A DNA stretch of 37,312 nucleotides. It comes from Streptosporangiaceae bacterium (GTDB lineage Bacteria > Actinomycetota > Actinomycetes > Streptosporangiales > Streptosporangiaceae). The notes under the pieces were generated by a model that had not been told where the DNA came from, did no database searches, and saw nothing but the letters and a program-made list of their open reading frames with translations. Location: contig JAOPYH010000213.1 of assembly GCA_025964715.1 (NCBI GenBank), positions 1 through 37,312 of the forward strand, read 5' to 3'. The position numbers and the translations under genes were made by a program. Of the stretch, positions 9,162 to 16,315 are shown piece after piece (the first letter of the stretch is position 1; every line of letters begins with the position of its first letter).

Positions 9162-10292
9162 TCAGGGGACCGCGGCCGGCTGAGGACGGGCCGGCACGAG
9201 GAGGTCCAGGTCGGCGCGGGTCACCCGGGCCGTGTCGGCGAGCCGGTCCCGGTCGAAACCGGTGTCGGCGAGCAGCTCCAGAGCCTTGGTCAGCATGGTC
9301 GGGCGCTCGAGGGGACGCTGCGGGCCCGGCTCGCGGCGGCGCCAGCCGCGGGAGCTCATGGCCCCCATGGCGTTGCGGTAGGTCACCTCCTTCATGACCC
9401 CGACGGTGCGCGCGCGGTAGAGCAGCGCGGCCATGCTGACGCCCCAGTGGGCCTTGAGCTCGGCGAGGCGGGCCCAGTCGGCCGTCTGCGGCAGGGCGTC
9501 GGCGATGTCCTCCTCGGGCATGAGGAACTCGGCGGCGAACCGGTTGGCCTGGTCCTCGACGACGCGGCTGCCGGGCTCCGCGTCGGCGTGCATCACCAGG
9601 TGACCGAGCTCGTGGGCGCCGTCGAACCGGTTGCGCCAGTAGTCGCCCTTGGCCGGGTTGAACATCACCAGCGGCCGGGGATAGGCGGTGACGCTGAAGG
9701 CGTCGACGCGCTCGGTGGTGGGCGGCAGCACGATCACGACGATGCCCGCCGACTCGAGCAGCCGCAGGACTCCCGGCAGCGGACCGGACCGCCGCATCAG
9801 GAGCCCGCGTGCGTGACGTGCGGCCTCGACCGGACCGGGGCCGGCGATCTCGTCGGGCGTCACCGGCCACTCCGGGACCGTGACGGCCGGGAACTCCACG
9901 AAGTCCTCGAGCGCCGCGACGATGTCCGCGGCGATCCGGCCGTAGGCCAGCGCCTGATCGCGTTCGACCTGGGTCGTCGACCTGAGCGAGCGGAAGTGCG
10001 CGTGCCCCGCGTCGAGCACGGCGGAGCCCTGACCGGCCTGGAAGAACTCGACCGGGACCCCGAGGGACATCGCCAGCCGTGAAAGGACCGTTTCCGAGGG
10101 CCTGTGCACCCCTGCCTCGTAGTGCCCGATCGCCGTCGGTGTCGTCTCGACGACCGCGGCGAGCTGGTTCTTGCGGAGGCCGCGCAGCCGCCGCGCCAGG
10201 GTCAGCCGCTCCGGCTCGAACAGCAGCCGGGCCTCGGTCAGCCGCCGGCTGCCGGTCCGGCGCACGGACGGCTCACGGTCGGGGTCTTTCAT
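9162..10292 (-). CDS. XRE helix-turn-helix protein with M78 (ImmA/IrrE-type) metallopeptidase domain
   Basis: A 376-residue protein. Residues about 25-85 are an XRE HTH (LRKNQLAAVVETTPTAIGHYE, then SLGVPVEFF). Residues about 165-290 are an IrrE/ImmA peptidase with HELGH at 227-231 and the downstream Glu-containing helix VEDQANRFAAEFLMP that supplies the third zinc ligand. The C-terminal 100 residues are poorly conserved. In ImmA and IrrE the peptidase cleaves a partner repressor, so this protein may bind DNA and destroy a partner on signal. Its ATG overlaps the stop of the upstream 236-aa gene by ATGA, showing translational coupling and suggesting a two-component module of toxin-antitoxin or stress-response type. 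The partner's role is not known. Confidence 0.9.
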   Translation of the reverse strand: MKDPDREPSVRRTGSRRLTEARLLFEPERLTLARRLRGLRKNQLAAVVETTPTAIGHYEAGVHRPSETVLSRLAMSLGVPVEFFQAGQGSAVLDAGHAHFRSLRSTTQVERDQALAYGRIAADIVAALEDFVEFPAVTVPEWPVTPDEIAGPGPVEAARHARGLLMRRSGPLPGVLRLLESAGIVVIVLPPTTERVDAFSVTAYPRPLVMFNPAKGDYWRNRFDGAHELGHLVMHADAEPGSRVVEDQANRFAAEFLMPEEDIADALPQTADWARLAELKAHWGVSMAALLYRARTVGVMKEVTYRNAMGAMSSRGWRRREPGPQRPLERPTMLTKALELLADTGFDRDRLADTARVTRADLDLLVPARPQPAAVP

Positions 10293-10999
10293 CTCGCGAC
10301 ATCAGAGCTCGTCCCGGCTTGCCGAGCGCGCAGCCGCAGCGGCACGTCCGCCTCATCCTCACTCCAGATCGGCATCGCGGGCTCGAGGCCGCCGCGGCGC
10401 GGATCGGCCCCGAGTGCCTCGCGGGTGAGGGCGCGTCGCCACCACCACGGCGAACCGCCGTCGGCGTTGAACCTCGGCTGCCCGAGGAAGAGCTCCAGCT
10501 CCAAGGGCTCCGAGCTGGCGCTGTGGGCGAGCACGAGAGTGATCGTGGTCGATGCCCCGGTGGCCGGCGGGAGGTCCTGGTCTCCCAGGTCCAGGGCGAG
10601 CTGCGGGTCCTCGGCGAACTCCTGCTTGGACACCGCCTGCTTGGTAGGGCTGGCCTGATCCCAGCGGATGCTCTCCACCGCGCCGAAGTCATAGCGCTTG
10701 AGCAGCACGCGATAGTCGCCGTAGCGCCAGCCCGGGGAGCCGTTGAGGTTGTCGCGCGCCACCGCGCCCAGCAGCGGGTCGCCGGGAGCGGCCTGCCCGC
10801 CGGCCCCGACGTGGAAGACCCGGTCGAGCTGGGACTCGAGGACGTCGAAAGAGGTGTAGCCGAAGGAACGCTCCTTGAAGCCGGCCGACCGGCTCAGCCG
10901 CCCGAACACGATCCTGGTAGCGGCCTCATGGGCGTCGCGGAGCGCGTGCAGAAAGCCCGCACCCGCCAGGACGTCCCAGGCCTGTTGTCCCTCGCTCAT
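10289..10999 (-). CDS. Conserved hypothetical protein, partner of the HTH/M78 peptidase
   Basis: A 236-residue soluble protein that I do not recognise. Visible traits are an alpha-helical N-terminus (LAGAGFLHALRDAHEAATRIV), Arg/Lys patches in the middle (YRVLLKRYDFG), a Glu/Leu stretch (EPLELELFLG) and a charged C-terminal tail. There is no signal peptide, membrane segment or nuclease motif that I can point to. It is the first gene of a two-gene operon: its TGA overlaps the ATG of the HTH/M78 gene by four bases. No Shine-Dalgarno precedes ATG 10999, but TAGAGT lies 7 nt before it, so the transcript may be leaderless. It could be the toxin, antitoxin or substrate of the peptidase (inference). 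Confidence 0.75.
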   Translation of the reverse strand: MSEGQQAWDVLAGAGFLHALRDAHEAATRIVFGRLSRSAGFKERSFGYTSFDVLESQLDRVFHVGAGGQAAPGDPLLGAVARDNLNGSPGWRYGDYRVLLKRYDFGAVESIRWDQASPTKQAVSKQEFAEDPQLALDLGDQDLPPATGASTTITLVLAHSASSEPLELELFLGQPRFNADGGSPWWWRRALTREALGADPRRGGLEPAMPIWSEDEADVPLRLRARQAGTSSDVAR

Positions 11000-11006
11000 T
11001 GGAAGG

Positions 11007-11012
11007 ACTCTA
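11007..11012 (-). promoter_or_regulatory. Leaderless -10 element of the HTH/M78 operon
   Basis: On the minus strand TAGAGT is followed by exactly 7 nt and then ATG 10999, with no ribosome-binding site. This fits the TANNNT leaderless pattern. No good -35 is seen. Confidence 0.45.
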
Positions 11013-11039
11013 GCCGGTCTCAGTAATCCGTGCGTGAAA

Positions 11040-11090
11040 ATAAAGTGCGCGACAGCGCGGGCCGGTCGCTTTTCCGGACCGCGACTTTAT
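11040..11090. repeat. Long inverted repeat between divergent genes
   Basis: ATAAAGT (11040-11046) and ACTTTAT (11084-11090) are perfect inverted copies 37 nt apart. The interior holds further partly complementary GC stretches (CGGTC with GGACCG around an AT-rich CTTTTC loop), so the whole can fold as a cruciform or hairpin. It lies between the HTH/M78 operon (-) and the FAD oxidoreductase (+). It could be an operator for the HTH protein or a transcript barrier. Confidence 0.45.
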
Positions 11091-11179
11091 CGGCACGAAG
11101 CCTCGAACAGGAACCATTGAGATGAATCAGCTAACTGGTACGGTCACCGCCACCGTTAACGATCAGAGGTGGAGGCATC

Positions 11180-12310
11180 GTGAGTGAAATCTCTTCCGCC
11201 AGTGCCCTTCGGCCGACCGTCGTGGTGGTCGGCGGCGGCTATGGCGGAATCGGCGTCGCCAAGGCGCTCGACGACGTGGCGGACGTCGTCCTGGTCGAGC
11301 CCAAGGACGCCTTCGTCCACAACGTCGCCGCACTCCGTGCGCTGGTCGAGCCCGGCTGGCTCCCGCGGATCTTCCTGCCGTACGACCGGCTGCTCTCGCG
11401 GGGCCGGGTCGTACAGGACCGGGCCGTCAAGGTGGAGGCCAAGCGGGTGATCCTGGCCTCGGGCCAGGAGATCCCGGCGGACTACATCGTGCTCGCCACC
11501 GGGTCGCGTTACCCCTTCCCGGCCAAGATCGACACGGCGGACACCGGCGAGGCGCGCGGCCACTTCCGCGCGGCGCACCACGCCCTGGCCGACGCCGACC
11601 GGGTGCTGCTCATGGGCTCCGGACCCGTGGGCCTCGAACTCGCCGGTGAGATCCTCGCCGCCTGGCCGGCCAAGCGCGTCACCATCACCGGCCTGGCCGC
11701 GAACATCCTGCCGGGCGCCTACGACCCGGAGCTCAGGGCCGAGCCCCGCCGCCAGCTCACCGACCGCGGCGCCGAGTTGCTGCTGAGCACCGCGCTGACC
11801 GCGGAGCCGCCGTCCGCACCTGGCACGCTGCGAACGTTCACCGTGGAGACCGTGGCCGGAAAGCAGATCACCGCCGACGTGTGGTTCCGCTGCCACGGGG
11901 TCGTCCCGGTGACCGACTACCTCGACGAGGAGCTCGCGACCGCCCGTACCGCCAGGGGCTATCTGAACGTGACCCCGCAGCTGCGGCTGGAGGGAGCGCA
12001 CACGGTGTTCGCCATCGGCGACATCGCCGCCATCGACGCCGACATGGCGGCCCGGGCGGGGCTTCAGGCGGACCTGGCCGCGGCCAACATCCGTACGATG
12101 ATCACCGGCGACGGAGACCTGTCCTCCTACGAGCCGATGCCGGCGGGGATCCTGGTCCCGCTCGGACCTGACGGCGGCGCCGGCCAGTTCCCCGGCCAGG
12201 GCGTCGTCCCCGCCAGGGTGGTCGCGCATATGAAGGGCCGGGCCATGTTCGTGGACCGCTACGAGGAGATCCTGGGCATCTCGGGACCCGCTGCGGAGCC
12301 GGGCAAGTAA
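11180..12310 (+). CDS. FAD-dependent NAD(P)H oxidoreductase (AIF/type II NADH dehydrogenase-like)
   Basis: A 376-residue flavoprotein of the pyridine nucleotide-disulfide oxidoreductase fold. The N-terminal dinucleotide motif VVVVGGGYGGIG (14-25) binds FAD, a second motif MGSGPVGLELAGE (around 145-158) binds NAD(P)H, and TVFAIGDIAAID contains the Gly-Asp pair that contacts the FAD ribityl chain. No redox-active CxxC or CxxxxC disulfide is present, so it is not a thioredoxin-reductase or lipoamide type. It is closest to AIFM2/FSP1-like quinone reductases or NDH-2. Substrate assignment is inference. The GTG start has AGGTGGAGG just upstream. It is a single-gene unit with convergent neighbours downstream. 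Confidence 0.88.
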   Translation: MSEISSASALRPTVVVVGGGYGGIGVAKALDDVADVVLVEPKDAFVHNVAALRALVEPGWLPRIFLPYDRLLSRGRVVQDRAVKVEAKRVILASGQEIPADYIVLATGSRYPFPAKIDTADTGEARGHFRAAHHALADADRVLLMGSGPVGLELAGEILAAWPAKRVTITGLAANILPGAYDPELRAEPRRQLTDRGAELLLSTALTAEPPSAPGTLRTFTVETVAGKQITADVWFRCHGVVPVTDYLDEELATARTARGYLNVTPQLRLEGAHTVFAIGDIAAIDADMAARAGLQADLAAANIRTMITGDGDLSSYEPMPAGILVPLGPDGGAGQFPGQGVVPARVVAHMKGRAMFVDRYEEILGISGPAAEPGK

Positions 12311-12329
12311 GCGGGACTGGCCACTACAA

Positions 12330-12343
12330 GATCCACGTGAAAC
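12330..12343. promoter_or_regulatory. parS-like ParB binding site
   Basis: GATCCACGTGAAAC matches the actinobacterial parS consensus GTTTCACGTGAAAC at 12 of 14 positions. Read on the minus strand, GTTTCACGTGGATC differs by one base from the known variant GTTTCACGTGGAAC. It lies in the 60-nt gap between two convergent genes, the kind of intergenic place where parS sites are found. Other CACGTG hexamers in the window lack the flanking GTTT/AAAC. Confidence 0.55.
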
Positions 12344-12370
12344 ATCGCACCGTCCTCGCGTAGGGCCCCG

Positions 12371-13291
12371 TCAGCGCTCGATGAGGACCGGGGCCAGCCT
12401 GCGGAGGTCCTCGAGCAACCGCCGGTTGTCCTTGCCCTCGGTGATGGGCTGGACGCAGACGTGGTCGGCGCCGGCGTCGAGATGAGCCTGGACCCGTTCG
12501 GCGACGGTTTCCTCCCCGCCCCACACGACGATGGCGTCGACCAGCGCGTCAGTGCCGCCGTTCTCGAAGGCCTCCTCGTCCCAGCCCAGCTCAAGCAGGT
12601 TGTGGCGATAGTTCGGCAGGGCCAGGTAGAACGCCATGTACTTGCGGGCGAGTGTGCGTGCCCGCTCCGGGTCGGTCTCGAGGACGAGGGCCTGCTCCAC
12701 GGCGAGCACCGCGGCCGGCCCGAGCGTCCGGCGTGCGCGTGAGGTGTGCAGTGGAGTGACGAAATAGGTGTGCGCCCCCGCCGTACGCTCCGCTGAGAGC
12801 TTGAGCATCCTCGGCCGCAGGGCCGCGAGGATCCGGGGCGCAGGCTCGGCCCGCGGGCCTTCGTACTCCGTCGCGTCCATGGCGTCGAGATAGGACCGCA
12901 TGGCCTCGATCGGCCTCCCGTAGTCGTGGCCGCGCACGGTCACGAGCGGGGCGTGGCTGACGCCGAGCCCGAGCACGAACCGGCCTCCGGAGGCCTCGGT
13001 CAGCGCGTTCGCTCCGTTCTCCGCGGCGGTGGCGTCGCGCACCCAGATGTTGGCGATGCCGGTCGCCACCATCAGCCGCTCGGTGGCCTGCAGCAGGATC
13101 GAGGAGTGGGCGAGCGCCTCCTTGCTGAGCGGATTCTCGCCGATCCACAGCGCGCCGTAGCCGAGGTTCTCGATCTCGGCCGCCGCCTCCCGCTCGAAGG
13201 CCGCCGGCTCCCGGCTCAGCGTGTCATTCCAGACCCCGATCCGGCCCATTCGCTGCTTCAACGCCGGGATATCGATGTTCTGAACGGCCAT
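12371..13291 (-). CDS. LLM-class F420-dependent oxidoreductase (TIGR03620-like)
   Basis: A 306-residue member of the luciferase-like monooxygenase superfamily, the (beta/alpha)8 fold that in actinomycetes usually uses coenzyme F420. Visible stretches are IGVWNDTLSREPA at the N-terminus, ENLGYGALWIGEN, TGIANIWVRDA, GGRFVLGLGVSHAPLV and DHVCVQPI near the end, which I associate with TIGR03620. The physiological substrate is unknown. It is transcribed divergently from the DUF6882 gene across a 132-nt gap with a palindromic element at 13319-13341. A parS-like site follows its 3' end. Confidence 0.9.
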   Translation of the reverse strand: MAVQNIDIPALKQRMGRIGVWNDTLSREPAAFEREAAAEIENLGYGALWIGENPLSKEALAHSSILLQATERLMVATGIANIWVRDATAAENGANALTEASGGRFVLGLGVSHAPLVTVRGHDYGRPIEAMRSYLDAMDATEYEGPRAEPAPRILAALRPRMLKLSAERTAGAHTYFVTPLHTSRARRTLGPAAVLAVEQALVLETDPERARTLARKYMAFYLALPNYRHNLLELGWDEEAFENGGTDALVDAIVVWGGEETVAERVQAHLDAGADHVCVQPITEGKDNRRLLEDLRRLAPVLIER

Positions 13292-13318
13292 CGCACCATC
13301 ACCGCCTCGTGCTCACTG

Positions 13319-13341
13319 AGAGTAAAACGTTTCGCTACTCT
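13319..13341. promoter_or_regulatory. Inverted repeat in the divergent gap, TetR-type operator candidate
   Basis: AGAGTA (13319-13324) and TACTCT (13336-13341) are inverted and enclose the perfect 8-bp palindrome AAACGTTT (13325-13332). It sits 28 bp upstream of the F420 oxidoreductase start and 80 bp before the DUF6882 gene. Its minus-strand TACTCT also resembles a -10, so a repressor here could block that promoter. Confidence 0.45.
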
Positions 13342-13423
13342 ACGCGTTCGCCTGCCGCGGATGATCGAGCGACCCGGCGACGGCCGCACGGGGTGACCCG
13401 CCGGGATCATAGAGTCCCGGGAT

Positions 13424-14137
13424 ATGTCCGCACCGACCTACTTCAGCCCGGTATTCCAGGCCTTCGCGGCCGAGCGCTCCGCGGCGACCATCCAGCAACA
13501 GGATCTCGTCAACCGGCTCCTGGGCACGGGCAGCAGAAACCTCGACCTGAGAGCGCGCACGCTTCGCGGTGGCGGGCTCACGCTGTGCGGGATCACGGGT
13601 CTGGGCAGCTTCTCGCACGTGAGCCACACCTGGCTGTGGCTGTGGGACAACCCCGGCTTCGACTGGGAGCACCCCGGGGTGGCGCCGTTGCGCGCGATCT
13701 ATCGCTTCGGGGCACGGCACCGGATCCCCGAGTTGACCACGGGCCATCTGGACCTCTCCGGCTTCTCGCATCCGCATGGAGCCGCCACGATCCTGGCCGT
13801 CGCCGGCGCGTACGTCCTCGGCGGTCAGGCGGTCTGGTCCTGCCGGTTCAACGACGGCAAGGGATCCACCTACGTCCACATCAATGATCCACAGGTTCCG
13901 GTCGCGCCGTTCGACCCGGCCACCGCGCCGGCGCTCATCATGAGAGCCGCGCAGGTCTGGCCCGGCGAGCAGCGTGCCGTCGTACGGGGCCTGTTCCGGC
14001 ACTTCGCCATGCACTGCGAGGAGACGCCTCAGCGGATCGGCGCCCGGCACTCCAGCGGCGCGGTGATCACCGCGGCCTTCGACCGGATGGGTCGCATCAC
14101 CGGCGTGTCCGGCGGGGCCCCCGCCCCTGGGCGGTGA
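13424..14137 (+). CDS. DUF6882-family protein
   Basis: A 237-residue soluble protein. The segment SHTWLWLWDNPGFDWEHPGV and the later GQAVWSCRF and VHINDP resemble the uncharacterised DUF6882 family, which has a characteristic Trp-rich WLW.W.NP motif (recalled, not searched). It has no signal peptide or membrane helix. The role is unknown. The ATG at 13424 has TAGAGT 8 nt before it and no clear Shine-Dalgarno, so it may be leaderless. It is convergent with glnII, and a strong hairpin separates the two. Confidence 0.8.
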   Translation: MSAPTYFSPVFQAFAAERSAATIQQQDLVNRLLGTGSRNLDLRARTLRGGGLTLCGITGLGSFSHVSHTWLWLWDNPGFDWEHPGVAPLRAIYRFGARHRIPELTTGHLDLSGFSHPHGAATILAVAGAYVLGGQAVWSCRFNDGKGSTYVHINDPQVPVAPFDPATAPALIMRAAQVWPGEQRAVVRGLFRHFAMHCEETPQRIGARHSSGAVITAAFDRMGRITGVSGGAPAPGR

Positions 14138-14158
14138 GCCGGCCTAGGACATGGCCGA

Positions 14159-14192
14159 GGGGACCTCGGAGCACGTCTGCTCCGAGATCCCC
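14159..14192. terminator. Bidirectional terminator hairpin between DUF6882 gene and glnII
   Basis: GGGGA-C-CTCGGAGCA (14159-14173), loop CGTC, and TGCTCCGAG-A-TCCCC (14178-14192) form a 15-position stem with a single C.A mismatch. It is 21 nt after the plus-strand stop and 36 nt after the minus-strand stop. TTGCTCTTG follows on the plus strand. Confidence 0.8.
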
Positions 14193-14227
14193 TTGCTCTT
14201 GCCGCCTGTCAGGTCGTGCCCTGCCGG

Positions 14228-15241
14228 TCAGACCTGGCCGGCGTTCTCCAGCGCGGAGCAGCAGGTGTCGACCATGAGCCGCGTCACGATGTAGGGGTCG
14301 ATGTTGGCGTTGGGCCGCCGGTCCTCGAGGTAGCCCTTCTTTTCGGCCTCGACCTGCCACGGGATCCGGACCGAGGCGCCGCGGTCGGACACGCCGTACG
14401 TGAACTGGTGCCACGGCGAGGTCTCGTGCATGCCGGTGAGCCGGTGCTCGATGTCGGCGCCGTAGCCGCGGATGTGCTTGCGGGCGTTCAGGGCGAGAGC
14501 CTCACACGCGGTGATGATCGGCTCGTAGTCCTCGCGCATCGCCTTGGTGGAGAAGTTGGTGTGCGCGCCCGCGCCGTTCCAGTCGCCCTTGACCGGCTTG
14601 GGGTCGAGGGTCGCGGCGACGTCGAAGTCCTCGGCGATGCGGTAGAGCAGCCAGCGCGCGATCCACAGGTGGTCGGAGGCCTCGAGCGGGCCCACCGGGC
14701 CGATCTGGAACTCCCACTGGCCGGGCATGACCTCGGCGTTGATGCCGGACACGGCCAGGCCCGCCTGGAGACAGGCGTCGAGGTGGGTTTCGACGATCTC
14801 ACGGCCGAAGACCTCGTCGTTGCCGACGCCGCAGTAGTAAAAGCCCTGCGGGGCGGGGAAACCGCCGGCGGGGAAGCCGAGCGGCCGGCCGTCCACGAAG
14901 AAGGTGTACTCCTGCTCGATACCGAACCAGGATTCCTGGTCGGCGTAACGCTCGGCGACCTCGCGCAGTTGGGCGCGGGTGTTGGAGGAGTGCGGCTGCA
15001 TGTCGGTGTTGAACACCTCGCAGAGCACGAGCTTGTCATCGCCGCCGCGAACCGGGTCGGGACAGGAGAAAACCGGCTTGAGTACGCAGTCCGAAGCACC
15101 TCCTGGGGCCTGGTTGGTGCTGGATCCGTCGAAGCCCCACACCGGTAGCTCGGCACCGTCAGGCAGGATCCTCGTCTTGGACCGGAGCCGTGCGGTCGGC
15201 TCGGTGCCGTCGATCCAGATGTACTCGGCCTTGTAGGACAA
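14228..15241 (-). CDS. glnII: Glutamine synthetase type II
   Basis: It makes glutamine from glutamate, ammonia and ATP. At 337 residues it is the short, eukaryote-like GSII found beside GlnA in actinomycetes. It shows the family blocks WGFDGSSTNQAPG, QEYTFFVDGRPLGFP, GQWEFQIGP, NGAGAHTNFSTK and RGASVRIP. The frame is open far upstream, but the start is TTG 15241: GAGGGG lies 7 nt before it and the product begins with the family's SYKAEYIWIDGTEP. GSII is not adenylylated like GSI; control is mainly transcriptional, and a GlnR-like site is present at 15304-15341. It is a single-gene unit closed by a hairpin. Confidence 0.95.
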   Translation of the reverse strand: MSYKAEYIWIDGTEPTARLRSKTRILPDGAELPVWGFDGSSTNQAPGGASDCVLKPVFSCPDPVRGGDDKLVLCEVFNTDMQPHSSNTRAQLREVAERYADQESWFGIEQEYTFFVDGRPLGFPAGGFPAPQGFYYCGVGNDEVFGREIVETHLDACLQAGLAVSGINAEVMPGQWEFQIGPVGPLEASDHLWIARWLLYRIAEDFDVAATLDPKPVKGDWNGAGAHTNFSTKAMREDYEPIITACEALALNARKHIRGYGADIEHRLTGMHETSPWHQFTYGVSDRGASVRIPWQVEAEKKGYLEDRRPNANIDPYIVTRLMVDTCCSALENAGQV

Positions 15242-15303
15242 CGTCGATCCCCTCTTCGCAGGTTGACCTGAGGTTTCGGACATGCAGAGGTTGACAATCG
15301 GAC

Positions 15304-15341
15304 ATTTCATATCTGTTGCCCATTTATGAACACGATGTAAA
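15304..15341 (-). promoter_or_regulatory. Four-box GlnR-like binding site upstream of glnII
   Basis: On the minus strand, in order: TTTAC-n6-TTCAT-n6-GCAAC-n6-GAAAT. The spacing reproduces exactly the a-b-a-b arrangement (5-mer boxes with 6-nt gaps) of Streptomyces GlnR sites, consensus gTnAC and GaAAC. The second pair (GCAAC, GAAAT) fits well, the first pair poorly. The site ends 62 bp before the TTG start. Nitrogen-dependent control of glnII by GlnR is established in Streptomyces. Confidence 0.6.
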
Positions 15342-15491
15342 CCGCCACGTGAGACACCCCACAAAATCCGCTGCCGACCCGCCGCCCGCGCGGATTCGCA
15401 CAACAGCGGGGGCGCTTGCGGCGGACTGGTCCGCCTGGGGCGCGTGGCGTGCGGGTCCGGGCCCGGCGCTGCCTCGGGCATTCTGGGAGCC

Positions 15492-16310
15492 ATGGACTCT
15501 GAATTCACGATCATGGCGGTGCACGCCCACCCCGACGACGAAGTGCTCGGAACCGGCGGCATCCTCGCCCACTACGCGGACCAGGGAGTCCGGACCGTCC
15601 TGGTGACCTGCACGAACGGCGAGCAGGGCGACGGCCCCGGCGGGGTCAAGCCGGACGAGGCGGGGCACGACGCGACGCAGGTGAGCACGGGCCGGCTCGA
15701 GGAGCTGCGCGCCTCGGCCGCCCACCTGGGCATCACCGACCTGGAACTGCTCGGCTACCGCGACTCGGGCATGGTCGGCTGGGCCGCGAACGAGCACGCG
15801 GAGTCCTTCTGCAACGTCCCGGTCGACCGCGCCGCGGCGCGGCTCGCCGCGCTGATGGAGCGCTACCGGCCCCAGGTCGTGGTGACCTATGACGAGAACG
15901 GTGGATACGGCCACCCCGACCACATCCAGGCCCACCGGATCGCGATGGCCGCGACCGAGCTGAGCGGCATCCCCCGCAAGCTCTACTACACCGCGATCCC
16001 GCGCGAGCGGATGGCCGAGCTGTTCGAATACCTGCGGACGACGGGCACGGCTCCGGTGGACTTCGAGCCGCCCGCGGACTTCGGGACGCCGCAGGAGCTG
16101 ATCACCACCGTCATGGACGTGTCGCCCTACGTCGAGCGCAAGCGCAAGGCACTGGAGGCGCACGCCAGCCAGGGCGACAACATCTTCATGCTCCGGATGC
16201 CCGAGGAGGCCCAGCAGCGTGCGTTCGGCCAGGAGTCCTTCATCAGGCACCTCAGCCACGTCACCGTCCCCGAAGGCCTGGAGAACGACCTCTTCGCGGG
16301 CCTTCGCTGA
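15492..16310 (+). CDS. PIG-L family deacetylase (MshB/Mca-like)
   Basis: A 272-residue zinc-dependent N-acetylglucosamine deacetylase or amidase of the LmbE/PIG-L superfamily. The metal motif AHPDDE is at residues 12-17 and the third ligand sits in GGYGHPDHIQAH. In actinomycetes this family includes MshB (mycothiol synthesis) and Mca (mycothiol conjugate amidase); the TCTNGEQGD segment and overall length fit that branch, but which enzyme it is cannot be settled by eye. The start is ATG 15492, directly preceding the conserved MAVHAHPDDE strand; an earlier GTG frame is less likely. It is divergent from glnII. A DnaA-box cluster begins 6 nt after its stop. Confidence 0.88.
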   Translation: MDSEFTIMAVHAHPDDEVLGTGGILAHYADQGVRTVLVTCTNGEQGDGPGGVKPDEAGHDATQVSTGRLEELRASAAHLGITDLELLGYRDSGMVGWAANEHAESFCNVPVDRAAARLAALMERYRPQVVVTYDENGGYGHPDHIQAHRIAMAATELSGIPRKLYYTAIPRERMAELFEYLRTTGTAPVDFEPPADFGTPQELITTVMDVSPYVERKRKALEAHASQGDNIFMLRMPEEAQQRAFGQESFIRHLSHVTVPEGLENDLFAGLR

Positions 16311-16315
16311 TCCAC

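Noticed and set aside
15337..15360. Second CACGTG as another parS site
   Set aside because: CACGTG at 15346-15351 has only three of eight matching flank bases (AGAC on one side, CCGC on the other), so it does not resemble parS.
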